This document shows positions 11,735 through 25,000 of a stretch of DNA of 64,000 bases, piece after piece. Numbering within the stretch: the stretch's first letter is position 1; every line of letters begins with the position of its first letter. The stretch covers positions 58,175,872 to 58,239,871 of the forward strand of contig CM046301.1 of NCBI GenBank assembly GCA_025267735.1, written 5' to 3'. This stretch comes from Mactra quadrangularis (taxonomy: Eukaryota > Mollusca > Bivalvia > Venerida > Mactridae). Both the position numbers and the translations under genes were made by a program. The notes beneath the pieces were generated by a model. It did no database searches and had not been told where the DNA came from. It saw only the letters and a program-made list of their open reading frames with translations.

Positions 11735-12690
11735 TAAACAATCAAAACTCCATTTCGCCGATGTCTGCACCATTTTGTCTCCACTCTCGTGTACGAAATG
11801 GACTTTGGTTTGATAATTTGTAGGAATTCGGTCATAAATTGAAATTAGTATAACATTTTAAAAGTCTTTATCGATATTTGTGTATTTTATTATATTAATG
11901 TTCATTTTCAGTAAACAAAATCAATATTATCATTGGAGTAAAATAGTTACTAAACAATTAAAACTCCATTTCGCCTCCATTTCGTGAACGAAATGGACTT
12001 TGGTTTGATAATTTGTAGGAATTCGGTCATAAATTGAAATTAGTATAACATTTTAAAAGTCGTTATCGATATTTGTGTACTTTATTATATCAATATTCAT
12101 TCCCAGTAAACAAAATCAATATTATCATTGGAAAAAATAGTTATTAAACAATTAAAACTCCATTTCGTGTACGAAATGGACTTTGGTTTGATAATTTGAA
12201 GGAATTCGGTCATAAATCGAAATTATTATAACATTTTAAAATCTTTATCGATATTTTTGTAGCTTATTATCTTAATGTTCATTCTCGGTATGATGGACTT
12301 TGGTTTGATAATTTTTAGGAATTTGGCAATAAATTAAACTTTCTTTAAATCTTAATCGATATTGGTGTATTTTATTATATTAATGTTCATTCTCAGGAAA
12401 CAAAATCAATATTATCATTGGAGTAAAATAGTTACTAAACAATTTAGACTCCATTTCGTCTCCAATTCGTTTACGAAATGGACTTTGGTACGATAATTTG
12501 TAGGAATTCTGCAATAAATCATTATAATTAAAACATTTATTAAATGTTATCGATATTTGTGTAGTACATTATACATATGTTCATTTTCAGTAAACAAAAT
12601 AAATATTACCATTGGAGAAAAAAAGTTATTTGACTCTAAACTCTATTTCGCCATAAAATCTCCATTTCGTCCATTTCGCCTCAAAATCTC
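11735..12690. repeat. Tandem array, unit about 190 bp, with CATTTCG..CGAAATG palindromes
   Basis: Four to five degenerate units carrying AACTCCATTTCG, ACGAAATGGACTTTGG, GATAATTTGTAGGAATTC, TTATCGATATTTGTGTA. It ends about 300 bp before the Rel start codon. Confidence 0.8.
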
Positions 12691-12879
12691 CATTCCGTGT
12701 TTTAGTCATACCGTTGTTAAACGATTGATCATTTTTTTACATTTTGCTTTTAAAGTAAATAAATACATTGTGAAAAACAGCAAAAATAAAAATTATTTAG
12801 CTTTTATTCTAAAACTAATCGTGATGCTGAGAGAAATGAAGTAGCCTAGAATAGATTTTGTTGTTTCGGTCTTCCGACC

Positions 12880-12888
12880 GGAAATTCC
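12880..12888. promoter_or_regulatory. kB-like site upstream of the Rel start codon
   Basis: GGAAATTCC (GGAATTTCC on the other strand) matches a Rel-dimer binding site and lies 120 bp before the ATG of the Rel gene, inside a small GC-richer patch (CGGTCTTCCGACCGGAAATT). Autoregulation is known for Rel genes elsewhere; here it is inferred only. Confidence 0.45.
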
Positions 12889-13007
12889 GCCAAATTTCCA
12901 AATCTATTTTTAGCATATGACGTTTAGGAAACAAATTTTTCCCCAGAAAGATTGGTCATACAACATTGAGAAGATAGAGCTTAATATTATCATAGAAAAC
13001 ATTAGAA

Positions 13008-13032
13008 ATGTCGGGCAGCACCGGAGCCACAG
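13008..13032 (+). CDS. Rel exon 1 (start codon)
   Basis: 25 nt encoding MSGSTGAT, then G of a split Asp codon completed by exon 2 (G|AT). Donor CACAG|GTATGG. Short, so it rests on phase match and position downstream of a kB-like site. Confidence 0.7.
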
Positions 13033-16000
13033 GTATGGAATACTTTTGTCACTTTTATTTTCGAAATCACATGTTTTTTGGTTCGTTTTATTTCGTTTTG
13101 TGTGTACGCGAAATTTGTCGGCCATTTTCATTTGACAGAAAATTGATAGTAACATTTTCATTCTTCGCTCGTGTTGTTATGAGCTCATCTAATATATAAA
13201 TATAAACATAGTTTATCCTATGTAATTATGAAAATATGACATTCTGTTTATCTCAATCAAAGTAATCATCCTGAGTGGCATGAATGAACAGGTACCGTAA
13301 CTCTAGACCCAGGTTCTACTGGTTGGCGTCCTACAACCGGACGTTTTTATAACCTTTTTTACAATAACTTTAAAACTGTTGATACTACACACTAGATTTT
13401 TTTGCCAGGAAGAAGTTAGGTTCAAGCCAATCAAGGTCTATGTCATCAGGTTTTCTACTTTCTAAATATAGAACACATGTTGTGAGGACCTGGCATAGGG
13501 TCATTAAATTGTGTTAATTTTGCTTCAAACTGTACCATGTTTCCAGACCGTCCGTCAACATTCATTAAAGTTGAAATTTATAAGATAATTGACATTTTAC
13601 TGTCAAACATCAATTGATTAAACATTTTACTTAAATATTTATTTGCTATTCTGTTACATACATAAAAAATATGTACAAAACAAAGCTGAGTCGTCACTTA
13701 AACTTGGTCGGTATCAGACAACTGGTATGCGAGCAGTAGCCGTGAACAAGTAGTACCCATGATTTTTATATTACGCGTTTCATATGCTTTCCAGAAGAAA
13801 ATTAGAGTTTGTGTGATGTTCTATAGATCGGAAGATATTTACTTTTATGTCAACAAACTTAAAAAGTCTTGAGGACATCGTGCGGGGGAATCCCGTCCAT
13901 GTAAATGCGCATGGGCGTACGCTATTTTTAGATTTTCCATTTTATAAATCAATGAGAATCAACTTGTATTGACAAAAATATCTGCTGATATAGTTCCCTT
14001 AACACAAAGTGGCTCACAGAGGGGGAGTTAATGTCTTTAATAACTCAATTTAATTCACTATTTGCGATTGATTTTAAAGGCTGTGAACAGGAAACAGGTC
14101 AAATGACACGCAAATGGAAATATTGTATTTTCAACAATCATACTTACATAGTGGTGACTTTGTTGGTACCGGCTGTTACAAAATCAAGCGCTTGAGTGAT
14201 CAACAACAAATGATCAAATTAAACAACAAAATAAAGCGTCTACGTGGGTGTCTGGATTTGTAGGACGTCCGAGTTTGTAGGTTGCCAACCAGTAGAGTTA
14301 CAGAAGTTCCGTAACTGTAGACAACCATGTGAGGGTTTTGTCGCGACTTTATTTTTCGTCGCAAAATTGGCTCAAAGAAAAAAAGCCAGGGCTAGCCCTA
14401 TATCTGCATCACTACCATGCTTCTGGCCATGTGGGGGCTGGATGATCAATACATGGTTAAATGCTTACTGAACTTAATTCAGATTATTAATTTCAAAATA
14501 GAAAATGTACATGTAATCTTCGTCCATGTCAAATTTGGATACCTGGTTGCCAATTTTATTTTATGATTTACAAGTTATTTACATGAGCAGGAACACTGCA
14601 AGGTTCAACATTAATTTTAAAGTAGGTTGCCTGTTTTCGGACAACCAGCTATATATTTAACTAGCCTGAACCAAATGTTTACTAGCAGTAACAAGTTGCC
14701 GAAAGCCAAATATTGAGTGTCAGGGGTATATGGTCAACATTATAGACCAGTTCACGGATGACGTCACAAGCACCTGCTACCTATATTTTGGTTGATGTAC
14801 TGGTTGGCAGAAAGAAACCAATGTTTACATACATCTGATAGCAGCAGAATTTTTAAATCATGATAACTTTTTTATTTATTGGCCAATTTTTATGATATTA
14901 ATGTTAATAGAAAGCTTTTGAAATTCATATTTTTAAAATATAAGAAAATTGCCATGATTTTGATTCAAAAAAAAATATGAGATGATTTAAACCTGTCTTT
15001 TGAACTATCTTCTTGCCGGTTTTGAAGGACAAGGTTTAAAAACTCGTCAATAAAAACAATTCTTTTTTGACAAATAATTCTTAAATATTCAAAATATGAA
15101 TTTCAAGACCTTTCTAGTCATATAAAATTCTAAATTGTTTGATGAAAAATGACTTAGTAATTGCAATTTTAAAATTACTGTGTTTTCATTGTATTTACTC
15201 GCTGTCATTTCTTGCCAACCAGCGAACGGTTACCTGTAGTCTATCAGCTCCTTGTTACTATTTATAGACATCATAACAATAACAATGAACTGGTCTATAT
15301 GTCAAGCACTGCACTGATTTTGATAATTTTATTAAGTTTATGATATTATAGTTTTAAATTGTTCATTTCTTTTAGATGAGGTGAGAATATCCTCAAAAGA
15401 TCTTGAAATTCTTCTTCAATCTGGTAACCTAAATTTTGATGGTCTAGCAGCTTTACAAGTTGACCCTAGTGTGACTCAGCAGTTGATGCAATTTAAGAAC
15501 TCACAGTCACATGGAGGTTTGTACATTTTTACATGTTTATTTTATATCAGTCCACCAGCCCATAACTATTTTAACTAGTTATACAACTTTGGCAATATGA
15601 CTATAATATGTGATAGATTACCAATAAAGGGATATACAGGCAAAAGTTCAACTTCATACACTGCCCTCCAAAAGTTCATTCACACATTCACAACTAAATA
15701 GAATTTCAAAAAGTTGTACAAGCAATTTATTGTAAAACAACTTTAAATTTTGCTCTTTGAAATCGGTACATTTTACCTAAGAATATGAAATAACAAAATA
15801 TCTCAAACTTGATATTAGCTCATTGAGATGCATAGAATATAGTTTCGGAGGCTGTTAGATAACTTATGCTGCAACTCAAAAAATGAAATGTACTAACTCA
15901 AAATCCATTTTCATTGCATGAATAATGAATTAAATAAATTATGATATAAAAATTCTTCAAATTTGAACATGGAAATTGTAGCAATTTGATTTTTTTTACT

Positions 16001-19000
16001 GTGAAGAAACTTTTGGAGGGCAGTTTATTTCCTGATTTTGAATTATATTTTTTATAACTGTGAGGCTACAACAAGTTGATCGTATGTTCTATGGATTTGC
16101 TCGCACCTTAATTTTGACAGTTTTTATGAAAAAAAAATATTTTTATTTCCTCGCTTGCTCATAAAAATTTGGTCAAACCTCTATATAAAGCAACTAAATT
16201 AAGATTTTTTTTTCTTTGCTTGCCCCATTTTTTCCCCAGAAAAATCCGTAGAACACATGATCAACTTGTTGTGGCCTGAATGCAACAAACACACTGTTAT
16301 ATTACTTGTCAAAATATTTCTTTATTTTCTCATAATATTTGGGGTGTTTCCTAACTAGACTCACATGGGTTGGGTTAGCTAAAAATAGATTATTGTTAAA
16401 ATGTACTGATGAGAAGATGCTTGAGGTTTTTATTGTGCAACATTAGTATAATTCTTTTAAAAGATATCTAAACTGCCTAAGAATGTTGAAAAGACAAGAA
16501 GCGACCAATGAAAATGTTTAATTTCAGCAAGTATGACATATAACAAATTTATAAATAGCTTGGTGATTCCCTCAGTTACCTACTTCCGTTTTCAACAATG
16601 TGTATGCCACATGTTTTAATTCGTTCTGTTGAATGTTATAAGTGACATATGTTATAGTTAGTGATTTCTTACGTTCTTAATACTGTTTTAAAGACTAAAC
16701 TTGGTTCTATACTTTTGGCACAGTCATTTGCCTGTATATCCCTTTAAGAAATTTGTAAACTAGCAATATATACATGTTTATCATAATGTTACAAAAGAAC
16801 ATGATTTTAACTTTCAAACAAGCATTTTTGTGCTGTTGCATGGTTGTTATAGAAAGTCATTTTGCAAAATTAGAGGCACCTTGTCAAAATGTATAGTAAA
16901 TAGCAACTTGGAGGTCATCTCCTTTATGTATAATTAATACTGTACTATGGTCCTTGGAAATTTGATTCAATGTCATTTAATTTTTCTTCAAATAACTTAA
17001 AGTCTATAACTGATAGAGACAAAAGTGATACAGAATTTTACTGTCAAGTTGTCAACAGACATTGTCTGTTAGGTGATCATCATGTCTCTATTTGTAATAT
17101 ATAATATAGACACATAAAAATGCACGAATTGAATCAGAAATTTTAGGTCCAGTTAAAAATTGAATTGGAACCTCTCACAAAAGACTATTTGGGATTAAAT
17201 ATTTGTGTTTTACCTGCTTTCACCATCACGATGAAAATTTGTGTACAAAAAGAAATAAGATTTAATCAGTATTTTATGCTTTACAGTAGTATTGTGTAAT
17301 AAAATTCCTTTGCACCGCCTGCACACTGATGAACGAACCCATGAATTTGAGTTCTGAAGTTAGGTCTATTGAGTGAATTTGACATATGACGAATCAAATT
17401 GTTGCAGTCCTATTCATAGGTGGATCCAGCTGGGTGGTCAGGGGGGTCCGGACCCCCCTAGAATTTCCAAAACGTACCTGTCTATTAGTGTATTTCTTGA
17501 CTGTAAGTCATTATTAAGTAACATGAAGCAATTTTTCTTGGTGATTAATATAGATTTAATGGTTATGTAGTTTTTTATCATCAATACATTGCATTATTCT
17601 GCAAATTATGTATAATGTTAATGCGGTTCTAAAGTTTTGACCCACCCTAGAAAAGTTTGGATCCCCCCCCAAAAAGTTCGGACCCCCCTCTAGAAAAAAT
17701 CCTGGATCCGCCCCTGCTATTCCATACATAATGAATTTTGTAGGTGAATCCAGTGTGAGTGCTGCTGCCAGTGGTTCTTCATCAAATGTAAGATACAGTA
17801 AGCCAAGGTCAAGCATGACTACTGGGAGGCAATCATCACGTGGTACTATAGCATCAGGACCATATGTTGAAATTACTGAGCAACCAAAAGCTAGGGGACT
17901 TAGGTTCCGTTATGAATGTGAAGGTCGTTCTGCTGGAAGCATACCTGGAGAAACAAGCACTCCTGAGAGAAAGACTTTTCCTTCAATCAAAGTAAGTATT
18001 TTAATATTACTATGTTATCTGATTAGATTATACAAAGTTTCATGGTAGAATTTTATACCTTGTCCTAAATCTGAGAACTCTTGGAGCTCACTATTATTGT
18101 AGGAAACTCTGGTCTCATTAAATGTAAATTAAGGTGTTTTAAAGATATAAAAACAACCTCTAAATAATTATGTCAGCAATCTTTTATTTCTATAGTAACA
18201 AAATAGTATAACTTTAATAAGGGTAGTTGTAGTTGGTGTTTTTTCTTGCCATTTTTGGGCTGAAATTTGACCCCATTGAGGATTCATCTCTTAAAAATTG
18301 TGTATTTTCCTCTTTTCTATATTAATTCCCTTTCCCCCAAAGTTGTTGCACTGCTGATTTTATTTTAAGTCACATTCTGTAGAATTATGGGGAAATCTTG
18401 TCTGTTATGAACAAGGCCTTCAAACATTTGTATATGTAATACTAATATCATTTAAAAAATACACTTATCTATTTAATGTTCATCCTCTTAAGACAATGCA
18501 TGTGCTTTAATTCATGCTTCTCATGTGTATGCCAAAGCAATACGTATTGCTGTATATTGCATTACAAGTTTTGTGTATTGCTTTATATTACAATACATGT
18601 TTTGCTTATTGCAATATATTACAATACATGTTTTGGGTATTGCAGTATATTGCAATACAGTTATGCGTATTGCTGTATATTGTATTTCAGTTTTTTACTA
18701 TATTTGTTATATATGTTTATATTTGTTACACCCCTATGTAAAACTCTTATTATTTTTTTTAGATACATAATTACAACGGTCCAGCAGTGATAGTAGTATC
18801 ATGTGTAACTAAAGATGAGCCATATAAACCACATCCTCATAATTTAGTTGGTAAAGATTGTAAGAAAGGTGTGTGTACATTACGTATTAAAGACACAACT
18901 ACAGTTAGTTTTCCACATCTTGGAATACAATGTGCTAAGAAGAAAGATGTCGAAGGAAATCTGAAGACGAGACAGGATATTAACGTTGATCCATTTCAAA

Positions 19001-22000
19001 GTATGTTAATTACTTAATTTAGTGTATTAGGGATTTTTTGGTCACATGGCTATTACAGTACCCACCAAAAGTTTAGAGACAGGAAATGGAATCAGATTCT
19101 TAAATTTTAGAGATTATTTTTGGCAGAACCATTATTTTCAATATGTTTTATATGATTTGTGATAAAATTAAAACAATTTTTGTGAATGCAGCAAATTTTT
19201 AGATTCAGCATTTGGTATCTCTAAGTCTCTAAAACCAAGTTAAATGTAGTTCTATTTAAAACATGGATTTGAAGCTAATTTCGTAGTCACATATACAAAT
19301 AGTACAATAACAATTAATTAAGCAAAAACTAAAAAGCATTTTAAAAAATGGTGATCAAATATTTCATAAAACCTATGTAGAAGGCTTACAGAGTGAAAAT
19401 GTCTCCAAACGTTTGGTTGGTACTGTAAATGCTCAAGTAGTGAATTTTCTAGAACTTTAAATTAACATTACGATCTCTGTTGTTTAGTATTCACCATTAT
19501 TTTATGCTTACCAGTCGAATACCTAGATTTATCAGTGAAATAAAAACCATTATTTCACTGTTTTAAAACAATGAAAATAAATTTATTTTTCACTGTTTGG
19601 ATGCACAGTTCTGATCACATATTATCATTCTTGTATATTGCTGAATACTTATTTACTTGTATATTAATGATTACTTATTTACTTGTATTTTTTTAGCTGG
19701 TTTCAAGCATAGAGGACAGAATATTGACCTGAATGTTGTAAGACTATGTTTCCAGGTGTTTTTACCTGATGAGCAAGGAAAGATTACTCGTATAGTACCA
19801 CCTGTAGTCTCCCAGGCTATACATGATAAAAGTAGGTATATATTGTTATGCTGAGAATTTTAAAAGATGGTGAGCCCAATGGCCCCATCAAACAAATTTT
19901 TGGAGACATTTAAAACTTGGGGCAAAAAGGAAATGGATTTTTCTGATTCTGGTGCAGTTAACAGTCTTATAATTAATAATACATGTTTTTTATCAAAATT
20001 TCATTCTTTATATTATAATCTTACTTAGGCATGCAGAAACAAATAAATGTGTGCATTATTTAATGTTAGAATTAAATAAAGCAACTTTCCATCAAGTCAT
20101 ATTATGACTAAGTCGATACCTTCATATGCGATAATTTACTACTTGAAGATAAAATATAAGACTTTGAACCATTATGATTTGGTTGCATTAATGGTACCAC
20201 CAGTTGCTTTCGGCGCGATATTACCTTTCTGTGTTGGTGCGCCGTAAAACCCAAACAAGCAAACAATATAATGACTAAACATCTGGCTTATTCCAATATT
20301 CTTGTTGAATGAAACTGAATAGGGAAGTGTCCATTGGTGCACAAACATGATTTCACATGCACCATTTTGATATTACATGAGCAAATGTTACAAGAGGGCA
20401 TCCTGAGCAAAAACACTTATATATTATATATTATATCACTGATTTTGATTCTCTGTGTTTTAAATTTGAAGGTAAGTTTACTCCCTAGGTTAACAGTATA
20501 GAAGAAAGAACATTTTTACGGATATAAAGTTAATAATGAACACTCAAGCATATATCTTTGTTGATTTATTGATTTTGCCCTCTGTTATATAACATTATGA
20601 AATGATAAAGTACTCGAGAAACTTTTCGTGATGACTGAACTATGATTTATTTCAGAGGCATTGAATGATTTGGTAATTTGCCGCGTAGATCGTACATCTG
20701 GCAAACCTAAAGGTGGAGATGAAGTGTTTCTTTTATGTGAGAAAATAAATAGAGGTTTGTATTGAATCTATTTTAATTTTATCATGGAATTCAGTTCAGA
20801 AAGGGAGTTTAATTTTATCATGGAATTCAGCTTAGAAAGGGAGTTTAATTTTATCATGGAACTCAGTTCAGAAAGGGAGTTTAATTTTATCATGGAATTC
20901 AGCTTAGAAAGGGAGTTTAATTTTATCATGGAACTCAGTTCAGAAAGGGAGTTTAATTTTATCATGGCATTTAGCTTAGAAAGGGAGTTTAATTTTATCA
21001 TGGAACTCAGTTCAGAAAGGGAGTTTAATTTTATCATGGCATTTAGCTTAGAAAGGGAGTTTAATTTTATCATGGAACTCAGTTCAGAAAGGGAGTTTAA
21101 TTTTATCATGGCATTTAGCTTAGAAAGGGAGTTTAATTTTATCATGGAACTCAGTTCAGAAAGGGAGTTTAATTTTATCATGGAACTCAGCTTAGAAAGG
21201 GAGTTTAATTTTATCATGGAACTCAGCTCAGAAAGGGAGTTTAATTTTATCATGGCATTTAGCTTAGAAAGGGAGTTTAATTTTATCATGGAACTCAGTT
21301 CAGAAAGGGAGTTTAATTTTATCATGGAACTCAGCTCAGAAAGGGAGTTTAATTTTATCATGGCATTTAGCATAGAAAGGGAGTTTAATTTTATCATGGA
21401 ACTCAGTTCAGAAAGGGAGTTTAATTTTATCATGGAACTCAGCTTAGAAAGGGAGTTTAATTTTATCATGGAACTCAGTTCAGAAAGGGAGTTTAATTTT
21501 ATCATGGAACTCAGCTCAGAAAGGGAGTTTAATTTTATCATGGCATTTAGCATAGAAAGGGAGTTTAATTTTATCATGGCATTTAGCATAGAAAGGGAGT
21601 TTAATTTTATCATGAATTCAGCTCAGAAAGGGAGTTTAATTTTATCATGAATTCAGCTCAGAAAGGGAGTTTAATTTTATCATGGAACTCAGCTCAGAAA
21701 GGGAGTTTAATTTTATCATGAATTCAGCTCAGAAAGGGAGTTTAATTTTATCATGAATTCAGCTCAGAAAGGGAGTTTAATTTTATCATGAATTCAGCTC
21801 AGAAAGGGAGTTTAATTTTATCATGAATTCAGCTCAGAAAGGGAGTTTAATTTTATCATGAATTCAGCTCAGAAAGGGAGTTTAATTTTATAGTGGAACT
21901 CAGCTCAGAAAGGGAGTTTAATTTTATCATGGAACTCAGCCTAGAAAGGGAGTTTAATTTTATCATGGAATTCAGCTCAGAAAGGGAGTTTAATTTTATC

Positions 22001-25000
22001 ATGGAATTCAGCTCAGAAAGGGAGTTTAATTTTATCATGGAACTCAGCCTAGAAAGGGAGTTTAATTTTATCATGGAATTTAGCTCAGAAAGGGAGATAT
22101 TGTTGATGTTTATGCTGCCCTGATAAAGTGATCTGTTTGTTTGTTCATTTGTTCCTTTTATTAGTCTGTGACCAGATTAACTAAATTTTGCAAGCTACTC
22201 AAGTCTCAGTTATCAGATACTTCTTCTCTTTAATGCTTAAATTGATCCATGGTCCAACAAGACAATCTTTCTGTTTAGTACATACAATATAACATTACTA
22301 GTATTTGTGTAAACATTAAATAAACCAAATAATTCCAAAGGTAGGGCATTATTCAAAATAAAAGTTGCATAGTTAATTAGCGTGGGGGATAAACCACCAC
22401 CCCTTTGTCAATCATGCTTGTAATGGTAGACACTCTTAAAAACATATTAAAATTAATACAGGATAATATTTTATTGTCATCCTGAGCATCCCCTGTTGTG
22501 GATTAGTTAATTTTATTATTTACATAAACAGCGTTTGACCTTGTCAGAACAGTCTGAAATCAATGATTTCATAGTAAATGATGTTGAAAATATGATAAAA
22601 ACTTCATATAAATATCATAAGGCTTCAAGTGAATAAGGAAGGTGGATGATCATGGCAGTGTGAGTTACTATGGAAACATATTGGTTATATTTATGGTACA
22701 AGTTTTCCAGAAACAAATCTTTTGTTCATTCTATAAGCTGTGCCTTTGATTATTTCTTTATTGTATCATTTTTCTGCTGACTTTTTGCAGATGATATTCG
22801 TGTGAGATTTTATGAAGAAAGAGATGGTCAAGTTGTATGGGAAGGGTTCGGTGATTTTGGTCAGAATGATGTTCATAGACAAGTATGTTACATAATATAT
22901 AAGCCAGCTAGCTCAGTGGATAGCATGCAAGTCTACTAATCGTGTGTTCGATTCCCAGGCAGGGCATACTTTGGTGGAGCTTGGTCTTGAAATTATTTCT
23001 ATGGCCATTCTACCTTCTACGAATGATTTTTAATTATGTAGGGCTGTTGTCAGTCACTGATGAAAGTGTGCGCTTAGTAGTTGGTTTACAGCTAAATCCA
23101 GAGATTTTCGCCTTTCCAGAAGGAGTGAGTAGGTTGACTGACCTCCATTATATGACCTATACAATGTGTTGCTACTGCGTTAAACCCAACAAAAACAAAC
23201 AAACATGATATATAGTTTAACCTTTGGTGGGCTAAGTTAAATAAGTTTGGTTTAAAGTCTGCTTTCATATACTTGCTCAGCTTACTTTCTATCCTTGTAT
23301 GGATAACCACATGTCTTAAAATATATTTTCAAGCAGGTGACTCTAACAGTGCCTGTCTACATGTTGGGTGGTGTAAAGCAATCACGGGTTAAATATTTGC
23401 TCAAGGGAGTTAGTAGAGTCTTTATTGAGGATTTGTACATGGTTACAAACTTAATCCAAAGATTCCAAAGTGCGCATCTGGCATCTTACCTACAAAACCC
23501 GGGTTGATAGCGCAGTTGGTAGCGCGCCAGGATTTGGAATCTCGTGCTTGAGGGGGTGCGGGTTCGAATCCCACCAGGGAGGTTATACCCTTCCATGAAA
23601 ATTTGACAATAATGTCGATTTTCCTCCATTGATTAGGTAATATGGAGAAGTTTCTGGCCTTGTGGAAGGGTAGGTGAGTACTGGTTACAGACAATGGTCC
23701 AGGAGAGCTAGGTTAGGTGCGCTGGACGCCGTAAAATGACCTTAATTGTGTTGACACGGCGTTAACTCCAATAAATAAATAGATCTTACCTACAAACTAT
23801 GTCAACCTTTTGTTCAGAAGCCAGTATATGGAAACAGAAAATATATAAACATATATTTTTGCCTTAAAATAGGCTTTATATTCTGCCTTTTCACAAGCGA
23901 AAAATGGATGAAAAAATTATCAATAATTTTACAATCAGCAGGATTTTCAGGCACAAAACGTCTTTTCACGGTCTGTTTTCTGTTTGTAGAAAGATTAGAT
24001 TGTTTTAGCTCAACTATATAAAGAACAGGGTTAGTGTTTAAGTTAGTGTTAATATTAGAGAAAAAAAACTTGTAAATCTGACCTAATTTAGGTCACTTAC
24101 GGTTACCAATGCGCACAGAGTGACAAAAATAATTTAAAAATTTCAATCATTTTGTTATATTCACTTTGAGGACATTTTGATATTTGTTTCTTTATAGTTT
24201 GCGATAGTTTTCAAGACTCCTGCATATAAAGAACCATATTTACAACAACCTGTAGAGGTCAGTATGCAGATACAGAGGTCATCAGATTTAGAAGGCTCGG
24301 AACCAATAAATTTCACATACCAACCAGAGGATCCAGGTACTTAAGTTTACCCACCATTTTCAGTCTGTACCAAATGCCATATATTTCTAAATCTATTGGT
24401 TTGCCAGGCTTGAAAAGACAGGAAACCTTTCTGCTCCATCGCTAGGGCTCTACACCGGTATACGATATATATCGAATACCGGTATTGTAGGTTCGATAGA
24501 TATATAGGATCGAACGTTTCTGTATCGAACAAAATATCGATCAATGACGGTCATACAAATAAAATCCATAGTCTGCAAATCATATGATATTTTGCATCGC
24601 CAAGTCAACATTCTACTGCTTCCAATTCGGTACGTAATAATATGTGGACGAACAATATCATAATTTGACATTAAATGTCTTACACCTGATACGTCATGTT
24701 ATGTCCTTTTTCTATCAAAGGGAAGTAACTGTTGTGGTTTGAATATCCATTATATGTACTTTCGTTTGCAATCAGAGTGGGGACCATTAACGATCAGTAT
24801 ATAAAATACATATTAATTTTGGGAGCCAGAAGTCTTTTGGATTAGTTCGGGTAGATCTGCAATGTAAAGGGAACTTGAATGACTAGAAGCGATATTCTTG
24901 TTAATAGCTGAAGTTCTGAAATAGTATGCTTTTCATTATGCCGATCTTTGTTTAGTGTCATGTAAATATGAAATATAAATCTAACTAAAACCAAACATCA

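Larger units (their letters stand above)
15626..16747. mobile_element. Outer TIR pair with nested MITEs in Rel intron 2
   Basis: AAAGGGATATACAGGCAAA at 15626-15644 and its inverse TTTGCCTGTATATCCCTTT near 16728-16746 bracket two other MITEs (15659-16025 and 16061-16279). Confidence 0.6.

Noticed and set aside
20784..21650. 288-codon plus-strand frame and 281-codon minus-strand frame of 12-residue repeats
   Set aside because: They are the 36 bp minisatellite read in stop-free frames; the array lies in a Rel intron, and read-through from exon 6 stops at TGA before it.
23500..23580. tRNA gene by A and B boxes (also at 4710-4780, 26795-26870, 38710-38790, 22905-22965, 51765-51830, 1535-1605)
   Set aside because: Each head continues into a shared roughly 200 bp body with TSDs, so these are SINEs, not functional tRNA genes.
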